From positions 10,226,608 to 10,290,607 of the forward strand of contig JAPWDM010000016.1 in the NCBI GenBank assembly GCA_035578155.1: a DNA stretch of 64,000 bases, written 5' to 3'. The notes under the pieces are model-generated. The model did no database searches. It was given only the letters and a program-made list of their open reading frames with translations, and was not told the DNA's origin. This DNA comes from Brachynemurus nebulosus. Lineage: Eukaryota; Arthropoda; Insecta; Neuroptera; Myrmeleontidae. Below, piece by piece: positions 25,971 through 38,147 of this stretch (position 1 is the stretch's first letter; every line of letters starts with the position of its first letter). The translations under genes were made by a program, and so were the position numbers.

Positions 25971-26743
25971 AACCAAAGAGGTTTAAGATGAATCTGAAAG
26001 TATTTCTATAAATAATTTTATATTTAAATTATGATGATAGTTCGTAAAATATTTTACTCTTGTCACTAATGAACCTAAGTTTAATGTGCTAATTTGTTAT
26101 GTATTTAATGTTATTGTTTTTGTTATAAACTAAACGTATTTTATTGACTAATAATATAAGTTTAACTTCATCGAACAACTAAATACAAAAAATTATAGAT
26201 TAAATATAAAAAAACTCATTTAAGTTGGGCAAAATTATTCATGTTTCGTAATCGATCAACTACTGGTACATTCCGGTCAATCACTGGCTCAAGCCGGTCA
26301 ACTACTAGAGTTTTCGTCTTACCTGCATTCTAAAGTGATTTTTTATGTAATTTCAATAATAATTTAAATAAATAACATCACATATATAAAACTTAACAAT
26401 TTAAAGATGATATAAACTTTGAATTATTCGTTTTTACCCTATAGTAATTAATATACAATAAATTGAAAGGTTAAAAAAGGCTTAATCGGTCAACCACTGG
26501 TACAATTACCCTAAATATAAATATTAGCGATACTATGGAAACTAGCATCAAAATATGCACTAAACGCTGATTAAATATTTAATTGCCCAATATTCATCCA
26601 TTAACGTAACGGACGATTTAATCATCAGTTAACAAAAATTAATCTTTTTGCAACAGATAATTAGACATTTTAACTACAGTTAAAGTTAATCATGGATTAA
26701 CACCTTAACGGACGATTAATAATGTTGGTGCAATCGGCCATTA

Positions 26744-27509
<766 letters not shown>

Positions 27510-27724
27510 TAATAAGTAAATTAAATCAAATAAATAAGTGTGTGTTGTTTTAAATTAGAGACAGTTGCATCCAGCTGGTATCAATCTTATGTCTTTAGAA
27601 ACAAAATACTAGATCAACTGCGTACTAAACAAATGGATTTAAGTTCCTTATCTTTTTATACACTGTAAATTAATATTTATATTTACCACAAATAATGATA
27701 TTGAACTATTTTTAAGCAGAAATA

Positions 27725-29177
27725 GTCCAAACTCCGTAGCACAAAATCATATTTGATAAAACACGTCAAATTAAAAAAGCTAAACCGATAGTAACTAATG
27801 CCGACAATAAAAAATACCCGACAGACCTTTGTTTTTTTGTTAAATTCTATTTTTTAAAAATTTTCGAAATGGCCGAAATAACCTCAAACTTACCTCACAT
27901 AACACCTCGTTGAATTTCACATATGTTATAACAAATTATATATATTTTACTGAGGAATCGGTCTGTCTGGTATATTTTGTTAATTAATGTCTGACAGACC
28001 TATTAATTAGTGAAAATTTTAAGCAAACTTACCTCGCCCTAATTTTCTTTTTTAAATGAAACTTTCAGACATTACCAATCGATTAAAATTGGTTTGTCTG
28101 GCAAATTTTGTTAACTAATGCCTAAAAAAAAATAATATTAATAATACTCTTAACAAGTATATGTACCTATTATGTATATGATTTCTCTGAGCGGATAACT
28201 AGAGTCAAATTTATATATAAACAAAAATGACTCATTTCAAAAATAAAGTTTTGTCACATATAAACGATATTGTAATTTCTACTATCCTTTTTCAATATAT
28301 TAGATAGTAGATTTTGTGAGAGATAGCTATATTACGAGCGTGTCCGAAACATAAATTTATGAGAATGAGTCATTTGCAGTTGTAGTTGTTTTCTCTGTAA
28401 TTGTAAGATATATGTATATGTATGTTCGTCGGCTTATGGATAAACCAGTGTATTTAAAATAATAGACACTGCTGTGCTTAGCAATGAAGCCTGACTGGGT
28501 AAAACACCTTATTTTCCAAAAAAAACTTGCTTTGATGAATAAAGCTAGTCTTAGACTTTACATTAAAATTGGAATAATTCCTCTCTTTAATTGTTTCTTT
28601 GTTTGAGAATGGCTAAAAACGACTTTTTTCATGAAAACTGCTGCTTCAAAACTTTAAAACATTAAGCCTGACATAGAAAAAAACGGTTTTTATGAGACAA
28701 ACGAATATTTATGATTAGAAGAGATCTTAAACTTCATTTTAAAAAAAGAAAATAAGAGGTGTTTTGTCGCGGCCTCAAAGGAAACGTATTTGTTTATAAA
28801 AAAAAAGTCAACGCTACACTAAAATTTAATTTAACAAACTTAGCAATATTTTTTTTTTTAATTCGGGTCAATTGTAATTGATATAAGCGGTCCCAATCTT
28901 AATTTTAAGAATAAAAAAAAAAACATACTTTTAAAGATAATATTGCTGTAAACTGCTATCAATTTCATGCGTGAAGGCTGAATATTTTATATGAAGTCTG
29001 GCATGCTTAATAACGTTTTTTATTAGACAGAACAATTTTAATACATAGATAATACCAAAAACTGTTAATTAAAATAAAAAAAATCGAGGGTGTTATGCAA
29101 GGTAAGTTTGTCTAAAATTTTCACTAATTAAAATAGGTACGTCAGACATTAATTGACAAAATATGGCAGATAGACCG
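27725..29177. mobile_element. Second copy of the 9.9-13.3-kb inverted-repeat element (truncated)
   Basis: It begins gtccaaactccgtagcac after TA (27723-27724), matching the terminus at 9923. The body from about 28400 to 29177 is the reverse complement of about 10130-11770. It lacks the piggyBac and hAT insertions of copy 1, retaining single TTAA (29007-29010) and tttatgat (28708-28715) sites. The far end is replaced by the foldback at 29178-29868, and no distal terminus was found. Confidence 0.75.
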
Positions 29178-29868
29178 ATTCCTCAGTAAAATATATATGT
29201 AACTTAAAGTAAAATATATATACTACTACAGACAATTAAGGGAGCAAAAAAAAATTGTTTATTTTTTAGTGATTTTTAAAGGGCTGTATTTACGTGGAAA
29301 ATGGTCGTATCGAGATGTTAAGAAAAGCATTTTGAAGTTTTCAGATCTTTCGTCCAAAAATTTTTAGGAGTGACAGTTTTCGAGCAATTATAAGGAATAA
29401 CACAAAGAAAGTTTTTGCAAATTTTTTGCTCTTTTTTTTTTGGTATACGGGCTTGAAAAATTTTTCTACAGTAAAACCATTGTATTGACATGATAGCCTG
29501 TTTATTCAGCTTCAAATCCTTTTTAAAATTTTTCTCTACGTTGGTTTCTTCTGGAGATATCCAACTTTGAATGCAAGAGGATCCTGTTTGCTTTAACCAA
29601 TGATATGTAACCAGTGATCGGACGGAAAATTGAAGGGCAGTTTTGGAATATGAAATAAGTTTCCTACAAGGTTATGCCGAAAGATCTGAAAACTAGAATC
29701 TTGGAGCTTCAAAATGCTTTTTTTAACATCTCGATATGACCATTTTCCACGTAAATACAGCCCTTCAAAAATCACTAAAAAATTAACAATTTTTTTTTGG
29801 TCTCTTAATTGTTTGTAGTAGTATATATATTTTACTTTAAGTTACATGTATATTTTACTGATGAATAC
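29178..29868. repeat. Foldback element with about 165-190-bp arms
   Basis: Arms 29178-29345 and about 29690-29868 are inverted (catcagtaaaatata..., actactacaaacaattaag..., tttacgtggaaaatggtcg). The loop is about 345 bp. A third, separate copy of one arm is at 30394-30535. Confidence 0.85.
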
Positions 29869-30393
29869 TGTTGTTGATAAAAATGTGAAAAAAGCTGAAA
29901 AAATTTTATTTTTCATGTAAAAGCTTAACATCAATGGTTTTCTCGAAATTTTTAATTCAGCGCTTGATTTTCCAAAAAGCCCTCAAAAGCTCTTTTTTTC
30001 TTGATTCTTCAAATTCATGTAGAGTATCCAAAACAATTTTTTCTGAAAAAACAATGGCCAATCCTTGTAGAGAATTTATTCGAGTTTTCGAAACACACCT
30101 TCAATTTTCTGTGTGATCATTGGTTGCTGAGATATCGATAGTCAAAGGCGAAACGATCCTTTTCCATTCAAAGTCCGATATCTCAGCGGGAAGTAGTCGT
30201 ATAAAGGTCTAAAAAAAAGCAAATTAAAACTGAATGAACAAGTTATCCGGTCCATATAGTGGTTAAGTCGGAAAATTTTTTTCCGAGTCCGTGGACCAAA
30301 AAAAGAAACCGAAAAAATTTCGGAAATTTTTTTTTCAGTGTACTTATTAAGATTGAGCGATACACGTTGCTTTGAAAATTTTTTTATCGCAAG

Positions 30394-30530
30394 ATCTGAA
30401 AACTAGAAACTTCCAGCTTTAAATTGCTTTGCTTACAACTCCGATACGACCATTTTTCACGAAGATACAGCCATTCGAAAAATCACTAAAAATTTGGAAT
30501 TTTTTTTTGATCCTTTAATTATTTCCGCTA

Positions 30531-30610
<80 letters not shown>

Positions 30611-30732
30611 CATTTTTTTCTACAGAATCGTGTTCTACTGGTCCGAAAACGGATAGCGCCCCTACTCTCGCCTCTCGCCGTTCTTATCATATAGGCTGTA
30701 TAAGTCTAATTTTTCAAAGCAAAATTTGACTA
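30394..30732. repeat. Composite: lone foldback arm, (TA)n, reversed end of the 52.8-kb module
   Basis: 30394-30533 matches the right arm of 29178-29868 (agatctgaaaactaga...). A TA run (30534-30606) follows. Then 30607-30732 is the reverse complement of the start of the tandem module at 52827/54168/54762 (cagacattttttt, ccgaaaacggatagcgcccc). The TA tract thus joins two different repeat families. Confidence 0.8.
30534..30606. repeat. (TA)n microsatellite
   Basis: A pure TA run of about 73 bp at the junction of two repeat families. Confidence 0.98.
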
Positions 30733-31449
30733 AAAAGATTATTTTTTTCTTGTTATAGAAAATACTTTCCTTTACGGATCGTTAAAGAATGCCCCCCGCA
30801 CCTTTTAAAACTGATGAATGCTATCAGAACACAAAAATATTAAAATTACTTTTATCTTAGTAAATCAATCGTTTCCAAAGTCTATCATAATTTATATCAT
30901 AATCTTACCTCAAAAAAAGGTTTCCTCGAAGCTACTAGATCATGAAAATTAGCTTTTCGGAACGTTCTAGGCACATTTTCGACATTAGTAGGTTTGCTGT
31001 CCCAGCAATTTTAATGGCCAATCTTCTAGGATTTAAGTAATATTCGTTCATTTCTTTACAGATAGTAAATATTTACGACCCCTTCCAGGCAGGGCCGGCC
31101 AGAGGTAGGCCCTGCGCTTTCGAACGCCCCGCGTCGCTGACTTATAACGACATTAATTATGATGATATTTTTAACGAATTTGCTATGAAACATGTAAAGA
31201 AATTCACTTGTAAAACTGGCTAATGGCTCATCTAAAATATTTTATAAATAGGTGTACCTACGCATTTCTGTCCAAGTAGGTACTTCGAAGTTTGACTTTG
31301 ATCTGAATATTTATTTAATTTGTATCTAGCAAATAATATAGATGGACTTTTTCTGGATTTGCTTTATTTTTAATGAATAAAAAATATTAAGTATCTTGTA
31401 CAAAATTAAAAAAAAATATTCGCATCAGTAATCTATTTAAGGGGAAAGT

Positions 31450-32150
31450 TAAACAAAATTAAATAGTAGAAACTTTTTGATATATTTTTTCTTTGCTTAA
31501 CATCTATAGAATATGCTTCAAAATTTTTATATCTGAATTCGAAGAATAGATGTTTCCATCATGTAATAAGTGTAGCGTTCAGAATGTTCCCTAACGCAGG
31601 TAAACGATTTTATGCACGATTTTCTCAAAGTATGTTTTTTTTCGTATGTCGTGCAATGTAGCTCAGCGAATTTTTAACCGATTTGCATGAAATTCTACAG
31701 GAATATTCTTTAACTTACTGGCCATTGCACGCCGTTATAGGTTTTTTTTTTTTAATTTTGAGCATTGATTTCTACTGAATATTTATAATAAATGAGTGAT
31801 TTTTTCAAAATGGTCTTGGAGTTTTTAATTTTTACTTTTTGATTTTAGTTGAGATTTGAAATCTATAGCCTAATGGCGCAAAACCAACTTTCCAAATTCC
31901 AGCAGCTGTAGCGTGTCTATTTTGAAATATTTTTGTCTAAAAAAAATTGTCGAGACATATTCTGTATTTTAAGATATGCTTTATGCCAATTCAATAAACT
32001 TTCCCATCCTTCTTTTTTTAAATTCTCGAAAGAACATGCGTTTACTTAACTTCCTCCCATTAAATACTTAATATCTTATGACTTGGAAAAATATAAATTC
32101 GGTTTTTAATATATTTGATAGATTTGAGCGCTACTTTATGGTATTCCATT
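31450..32150. repeat. Diverged direct repeat, copy 1
   Basis: Aligns with 33040-33700 through landmarks such as aacatctatagaatatgct, gtagctcagcgaatttttaa and ttgatagattt. The copies are diverged by many substitutions and indels. This copy lies inside the hAT-like element. Confidence 0.75.
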
Positions 32151-32806
32151 TAAAAATAAGAACAATTTTTACTTTGCATTTTATTTTAATTTTTCAAATT
32201 TCTGTGACATGCTTCGCTAATGCGCCGAGTGTCATATGAATCGGAACATGTTACAGAAGTTTAAAATCTTGGAGAGGTATCGCCCTTTAGTATATGAAAC
32301 AATTATTATTGTTTTTTAATTTATTAACGATTTTTTGTGTGAAATGCTAATTTTATTTAAGTGTTGCAGTTTAATTATTTTTAGGCGCTTTTTACTATAC
32401 CAATTTGTGCAGTGTTTCAAAAATAACAAAATACAATTAATTATAATTTTTTATTACTCATGCGGGAGAAGTACTAACTTGGCGCACATATTTCTGTACG
32501 CAAAATGGCTGTTTGCCAACTGTACTCTTCCCGCATACTTTTTTGCGTGTGGAAAGTAACTTTCCACACGCAAATTGACAATAAAACACGCAAAATTTAA
32601 TCAAAACACGCAAAGCCGCCTCTTAATTTTTCATTTAATAAATATTTCATAATTATTTCTATAGAAACCACCAACAAAGTAATTTAAACGATAATTAATT
32701 CAGAAAAAAAGACGAACACTCAAAAATATTATTTTAAAAAGTAATATAAATGTCAAAAATAATGATAATAATAAAAAAAAGTATGTGAAATTCGTAATAA
32801 AAAATA

Positions 32807-32934
32807 GTATGTGCAACTCGTGCGGGATTGTCGATTGCCCTACTCAAGCGAATGAGCGCACTCACTACGTTCGTGCGCTCAACTTCGCTTTCGTGGGCAA
32901 TCGACAATTTCCCGCACTTATTGCACAATATACT
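32807..32934. repeat. CpG-rich imperfect palindrome
   Basis: The arms contain gtgcgggattgtcgattgcc and the complement of ggcaatcgacaatttcccgc. The loop is cattcgctt/aacgttcgtg-like and CpG-rich. It resembles the palindrome at 47173-47361 in composition but not in sequence. Confidence 0.75.
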
Positions 32935-33039
32935 ATTGTTTTACTAAATTCGCTTCAAGGACCCGAAAGTTAAATTTGCACCAAGCCCCGCGTTTGTTTA
33001 GACCGGCTCCGCTTCCAGATACACTGCTTCCAAGTGCAC

Positions 33040-33700
33040 AAGTTAAGTAAAATTTTTGTTCCTTGATATATTTTTCCTTGTACAACATCTATAGAATATG
33101 CTCTAAAATTTTTAATTCGAAGAACAGATGCTTCTATAGTATCTACATGTAAGTGTAGCGCTTAGAATGTTACCTAGCGCAGGTAAACTATTTTAAACGC
33201 GATTTCTTCAAAACATGTCTTCTGTTGCGGGTAGTGCAATCTAGCTCAGCGAATTTTTAACCAATTTGCATGAAACCTCATAGGAATATTCTTTAAATTA
33301 CCGGCTATTGAATGACGTTGTAACTTTTTATAGACACTGCTTTTACCGAAGATTTATAAAAAATAAGTTTTTAAGTAATAAACATTTTACTTTTTGATTT
33401 TAGTTGAGATTTGAGATCTGTAGGCTGCACGGCGCAAAACAAAGTTTCCAAATTTCAGCAGGTGTAGCGTCAACATTTTCAAATAATTTTGTCTAAAGAA
33501 ATTTGTCGAGATATACGTGTGTTATATTCTATATTTTCAGAAATGCTTTACGTCAATTCAATAGATTTTCTCATCTTTTTGTGAGCAAATATCGAGAAAC
33601 GTACAATTACTTTCCTCCAATAAATCTTATGACCTGGAAAATTATAAAAATTCGGCTTTTAGTATATTTGATAGATTTGATCGTTCCTTTATTGTATTCC
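33040..33700. repeat. Diverged direct repeat, copy 2
   Basis: Second copy of 31450-32150, located just outside the right end of the hAT-like element. No coding capacity is recognised. Confidence 0.75.
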
Positions 33701-35757
33701 ATTTGTTTCGTTTTTTTGTGTGGTCTCAATACTTTTCCCCATCCAATCGTGCTAAGAATACAGGTTGATTGACAAGAACGGCAATTTTAGAAAAATAGTT
33801 TATTTCCTTTCCAGTATTATAATTCAACCTTATATAGTATACTGTGCACATCGACTGTTTACATAGGAACTGTTTCATGCACCGTTGATCCTAAAAACAA
33901 AAGAAAATTTTGTATTAAATTATTGTAGAACTTATCAGAAAAAGAGAAAATTTAAATATAAATATCAGCATAGTGTAATTTACGTAGGCTGTATGAAAGG
34001 AACTTTGACAGTTGTAATTTTGGTTACAATTTTGACATTTCTATGTAAATAAACCAAGTGACATTTAAGTGAAGGTTGTCAGTATTGAAGGAGATCACAA
34101 TCACCTGTATGTGCGCATATGCGGAAGCTTGAAATAAATTAGAAAGAACTCCGAAAGTGAAATGGGTGAGGAACAGAAGGAATTCACTCTTTTTCGACGA
34201 TTGGAGCTCAGGGAAGCAAGACGTGGCCCCTAGTGGGTTCACGCTCTTGAAAACGCTCTCTTTCGTTTTTTGGATCCCAGGCGAGGGAGATATGACAAGA
34301 GGTGTCAGACCGTTAACAATTAAATTGTGAAGGGCACGCCATGTGGCGAATCAGTTATTAACCATTATTGGGATTTGGTAGCTACTATACAATTTGGTGC
34401 TGCATATTGTGTATGTAACAAGTTTTTAGTAAAAAAGTATTAAGCACTTATCTTAAATATACTGCTCGATTGTTTGGATTTCTTCTTCGGAACCCTTCAC
34501 GGATGATTGTCTGATAATTGAGGTTGTAATTGGTATCCACGTGGTGGAAAATTTCTGGCTGGTGCCGTTTACTATGTGGGAGTTGGTCCCAATTTTGTTG
34601 TTGGAGTGCAGATGCTGCCGACCATATCATTTCCAATCCGTGATGTTCGTCTGGAAATATGATGTATTAGTGGTATCTGCAAAATAGACACCTTGTAGTG
34701 ATCATCGCGTAAATTATTTGTGTGAGTACGTATAGAACTTATAAACCATTGTAATATTGTTTTTGTAGTAAATTCTTGTTGTTGATTAAATGTACCTTGT
34801 TTCGTTGTTAATAACTGTAGATTTTTAAGTAGGCGAAGCTGAACGGACATTTCTGTAAATGAAATTTTATATAAGCATATGTGGTATAATGTTCAATGTA
34901 GTTATTTACCAGAACCGTAGCAATCTCCGTCAGCTACATTAATTTTAATTAGGTTAAATGTTATAATTCAAATTTTAGCTTTGTAGAAAATATTTTATCA
35001 GCCGGCTTATAATTACCTGAAAAAAAATTTTAATAAAAAGTTACAAGCTAATAAATTTAAATTCTATATGAGTACATTCAATTACGTGAAAGGTATTCGC
35101 GTGAAATTAATTTAAATTTAACGTTTTAGAATTCGGCGTCCACGCCATTGTCATTGAACAGTTATGATTTTTGGAAACGCCTTTAATGTAGTATCACATA
35201 ATTGAATGTTGCCTACATCAGTTCTTATTGATTCATATTTAAACATAATTCATTTATATTACTCACCTTTTGTAAAATATAGATCTCCACGACTGAATCA
35301 TTGTACACTTCCTTTAAAAAATCAACAGTTGTATGAAACAATTCACATAATAATAATAATAATTCACTTCGTTCTGACCTGATTGTTGTTCTTGTCTCTC
35401 ACTTGCTTTTTGCAGCTAAATAGTACTAATGGTGGTAATTATAGAGGGTAACAACTAGCATCTTTTTCCATATTGTTTTCGGATAAAAATATGGTACCGC
35501 TCAATTAGTTTTTTGATTAATTGTAATCGTGAGTATTTATTTCTGTTAGAGGATATAATTAACTACCCCTCCCCCCAGCTTTACTAAGCTAGTCGAGGTG
35601 GGTCGAGTGTGCACTTCTCCCAAGTGGTAACACATTTTAAAATAAAAAACAATTGTTACCTTGAATTTTATTTTAAGTTTCTAAATCTCTGTGACATATT
35701 TTTGTAATGACTAATGGGCCGAATGTCATATGAACTGAAACATGTCACAGAAATTTA
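33701..35757. other. No recognised gene
   Basis: Lower repeat content than its neighbours. Minus-strand frames 34572-34850 and 34448-34636 are Gln/Asn-rich and overlap each other; no domain is recognised. 35640-35757 matches 32155-32270 (ctgtgacat..., gaatgtcatatgaa), a dispersed repeat tail leading into the 35758 copy of the internal-(TA)n family. Confidence 0.35.
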
Positions 35758-36165
35758 AATACCCCTGTCGCAGCACCTGCATAACATAACGAATTTCCGT
35801 TTATAAAAATCCGTTTTTCTGTGATTTTTCACCCTTCTAAGTGTTTTTTCCTCTTCTTACTAATGGTGTAAATAAATGTCGCAAAAATTTTTTAACTTGA
35901 GATAATTTTGGCAAAACTAATTTTTGTCACTAAAAATTACCAAAAAACCATGTTCCAGGCATCCGACGTGACTGGCTAACGAACTTGCCCAACGGTGTGG
36001 GACTAAATACAAATATAATACATAAATTTTAGTGAATATTATTTTCTGTTTGTAGGGACCTCAAAACAAATTTCTGCCATAGTCTCGGGCTCAAGTCGCA
36101 TCATGAGAGTGGCTGTAATAGCTAAATTCCATTCTGGAAATTCGCTAAAACCACCCGTAAAACCT
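35758..36165. repeat. Internal-(TA)n repeat family, copy without (TA) expansion
   Basis: Begins acccctgtcgcagcacctgc...cgaatttcc and ends gtaatagctaaattcc...ggaaattcgct. Where other copies have a (TA)n tract this one has aaatacaaatataatacat, followed by the conserved gggacctcaaaacaaatttc block. Confidence 0.7.
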
Positions 36166-37559
36166 ATAAGTCTAGCAAATACTTAACAGATTAATATTTT
36201 TTGTATATATCAACATCTAAAATCATTTCAGTCCCTTTTTGACAATCTTGTCAGAACTTAAACACTTTTTTAATTTTTTTTTATTGTTAAAATCGAAACG
36301 TCATTTTGAAGACGGTTTAAAATTAATATATTTTACATCAAAATATCAACACAATCACCCCCTAGTTAATTACCCCTAGACTTGATGCTAGAAAATTGAA
36401 AAAAAAAAAACAGGTCATATTGATTTTTTTAATTTAGATTTTATTTGTAATGATTGAGTTACGAAATTCAAAAGGACATTTTAAAAATGTGTGTATTCGC
36501 TATGAGCTTTGGTCTGGAGGGAATCCAGCACCTCAAAATCGGCTCCAGCGCTCAAGATGAACAGAACATATCAGTTTATTAGGACGGCATTTGTACATAA
36601 TTTTAATATTTTCTTTAAGAAATAGTATTTTGTTCTAAATACTTGTTTGATTTTTTCAAGGCGAGTATTTGTTACGATTTCTACTTACCAGCTTCTACAA
36701 AATAAAAAAAAAATTATTTGTAACACTACTATCAAACGTTATTTTATTTTGGAATTTTCAAAAAAAATATAAAAGTTACGTCTTATACGCTTTTTTTGGG
36801 TTAATTATTGAAAAATATTCTATTTTCCGACATTTTTGAGGTAAAATGAGCAGATGTATGGTTTTTGTTAAACAAATTTCGGCTTTTTAATATATTTTCG
36901 CCTTGAAATATTTAATATTTTCAAAAATGTATGATAGAATTTGTCAAAATTTAAAATTGTTTTGTTATCAAAAAAAAAAAAAAAAAAATGAATGTGCAAA
37001 TTTATCTACAAGTAAAATGCTGTGTTTATACATAATAATTATAACAGTATTGTCATTTGGATAAAAAATTACGTAAAAATATTTTATTTGAATATGATTT
37101 AACGTAATTTTTATGCGATTGTAGCAAACTCTTATTAATTTTAGTAAGGTGTAAACATAATCTAAATTCTGCCCCGTATCACATAAAACAAATTTTCTTG
37201 GTAATTTTCCTATAAAAAAATGGAACAGATAGATTATAAAGATTTACTCAACTGAGAGAAATAGAATATAATTGACTCGTTAAACTGGATTAAAAAAATC
37301 ATGACACGTCACTTATAAAGTCGTTTTTTTTTTTTAATGTAACATCGCAAAAAATGAGACAGAAAAAAAGACTGTGAATGCGAATGTAATAAAAAATGAT
37401 TTCTTCCAAAATATTTTCTAGCTTTTCTCAAAAAGTAATTAATTTAGAGCAATGGTGTAAAAGCATTTTTTACGCATATTGCCTTTTACTTTGGATTGGT
37501 GTAAAAAAGAAATTAAAAAATTGCTTAATTCTGGCAAAAAACTCATTTTGTTGACAAAA
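36166..37559. other. AT-rich, no gene recognised
   Basis: Near 36355 a stretch (caccccctagtta.ttacccctag) matches the interior of the 45597-47082 foldback, so this area includes decayed fragments of that family. Nothing else is assigned. Confidence 0.3.
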
Positions 37560-37689
37560 AATGCCCGAAAAAGCTACTTCTGGGCATCCAACGTGTCTGG
37601 CTAACGAACTTAGCCGAGCCAATCTAGTCTTCAGTACGCACACAAAATTTCATAAGCATTAAACGTTTCGTTCGAGAGTTATCGCGCGG

Positions 37690-37692
<3 letters not shown>

Positions 37693-37780
<88 letters not shown>
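37693..37780. repeat. (TA)n microsatellite
   Basis: A pure TA run of about 88 bp after ttatcgcgcggattaa. Confidence 0.98.
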
Positions 37781-37783
<3 letters not shown>

Positions 37784-37952
37784 CGTATTACAAATCCTTA
37801 CAAAGTTACAGACCCTCAAAATTTATTTTACTTTATTTTCTCCAAAATGGCAATTCAGCTGTTACAGCTGGTGTCATTAAAAAATTTGAACCTAAGATTA
37901 TGACAGAAATTTGTTTTGAGACCTCGAGAAACCAAAAATGACCATTAAAATT

Positions 37953-38146
<194 letters not shown>

Positions 38147-38147
<1 letters not shown>

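Larger units (their letters stand above)
16992..26511. mobile_element. Pogo/Tc1-superfamily element (9.5 kb composite)
   Basis: Ends gggtaaatgtaccagtg and complement of cactggtacaattaccc lie between TA dinucleotides (16990-16991, 26512-26513). Near both ends are multiple copies of an 18-bp motif like ccggtcaaccactggtac (left 17003 and 17025; right 24922, 24976, 25010, 26248, 26270, 26289, 26484), likely transposase-binding subterminal repeats. A coiled-coil coding remnant at 25080-25970 may be the transposase tail. About 7.5 kb of the interior is a further inserted element (17221-24775). Confidence 0.75.
16531..26740. mobile_element. PIF/Harbinger-type element, outermost shell of a nest
   Basis: The ends are tggccgattgcaccaa and its complement ttggtgcaatcggcca, extending about 30 bp with mismatches. 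TTA lies directly outside both (16528-16530, 26741-26743), the 3-bp TWA-type duplication of PIF/Harbinger. Removing the pogo-like insertion at 16992-26511 leaves only about 690 bp, so it was a short or internally deleted element. A fragment of a Myb/SANT-like protein at 16898-16990 fits the second protein that such elements carry. Confidence 0.8.
31090..33011. mobile_element. Probable hAT-type element (1.9 kb), non-coding
   Basis: The left end is cagggccggcc and the reverse complement of the right end cggagccggtc; both continue into 'ccccgcg'-type sequence. Flanking 8-mers cttccagg (31082-31089) and cttccaga (33012-33019) match 7 of 8. No transposase frame is recognised inside. The interior holds one copy of a 0.65-kb direct repeat and a CpG-rich palindrome, so it may be a composite. 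Confidence 0.55.

Noticed and set aside
34448..34850. Gln/Asn-rich minus-strand gene
   Set aside because: Two overlapping frames with no recognisable domain, splice signals or homologous motif. Insufficient support.
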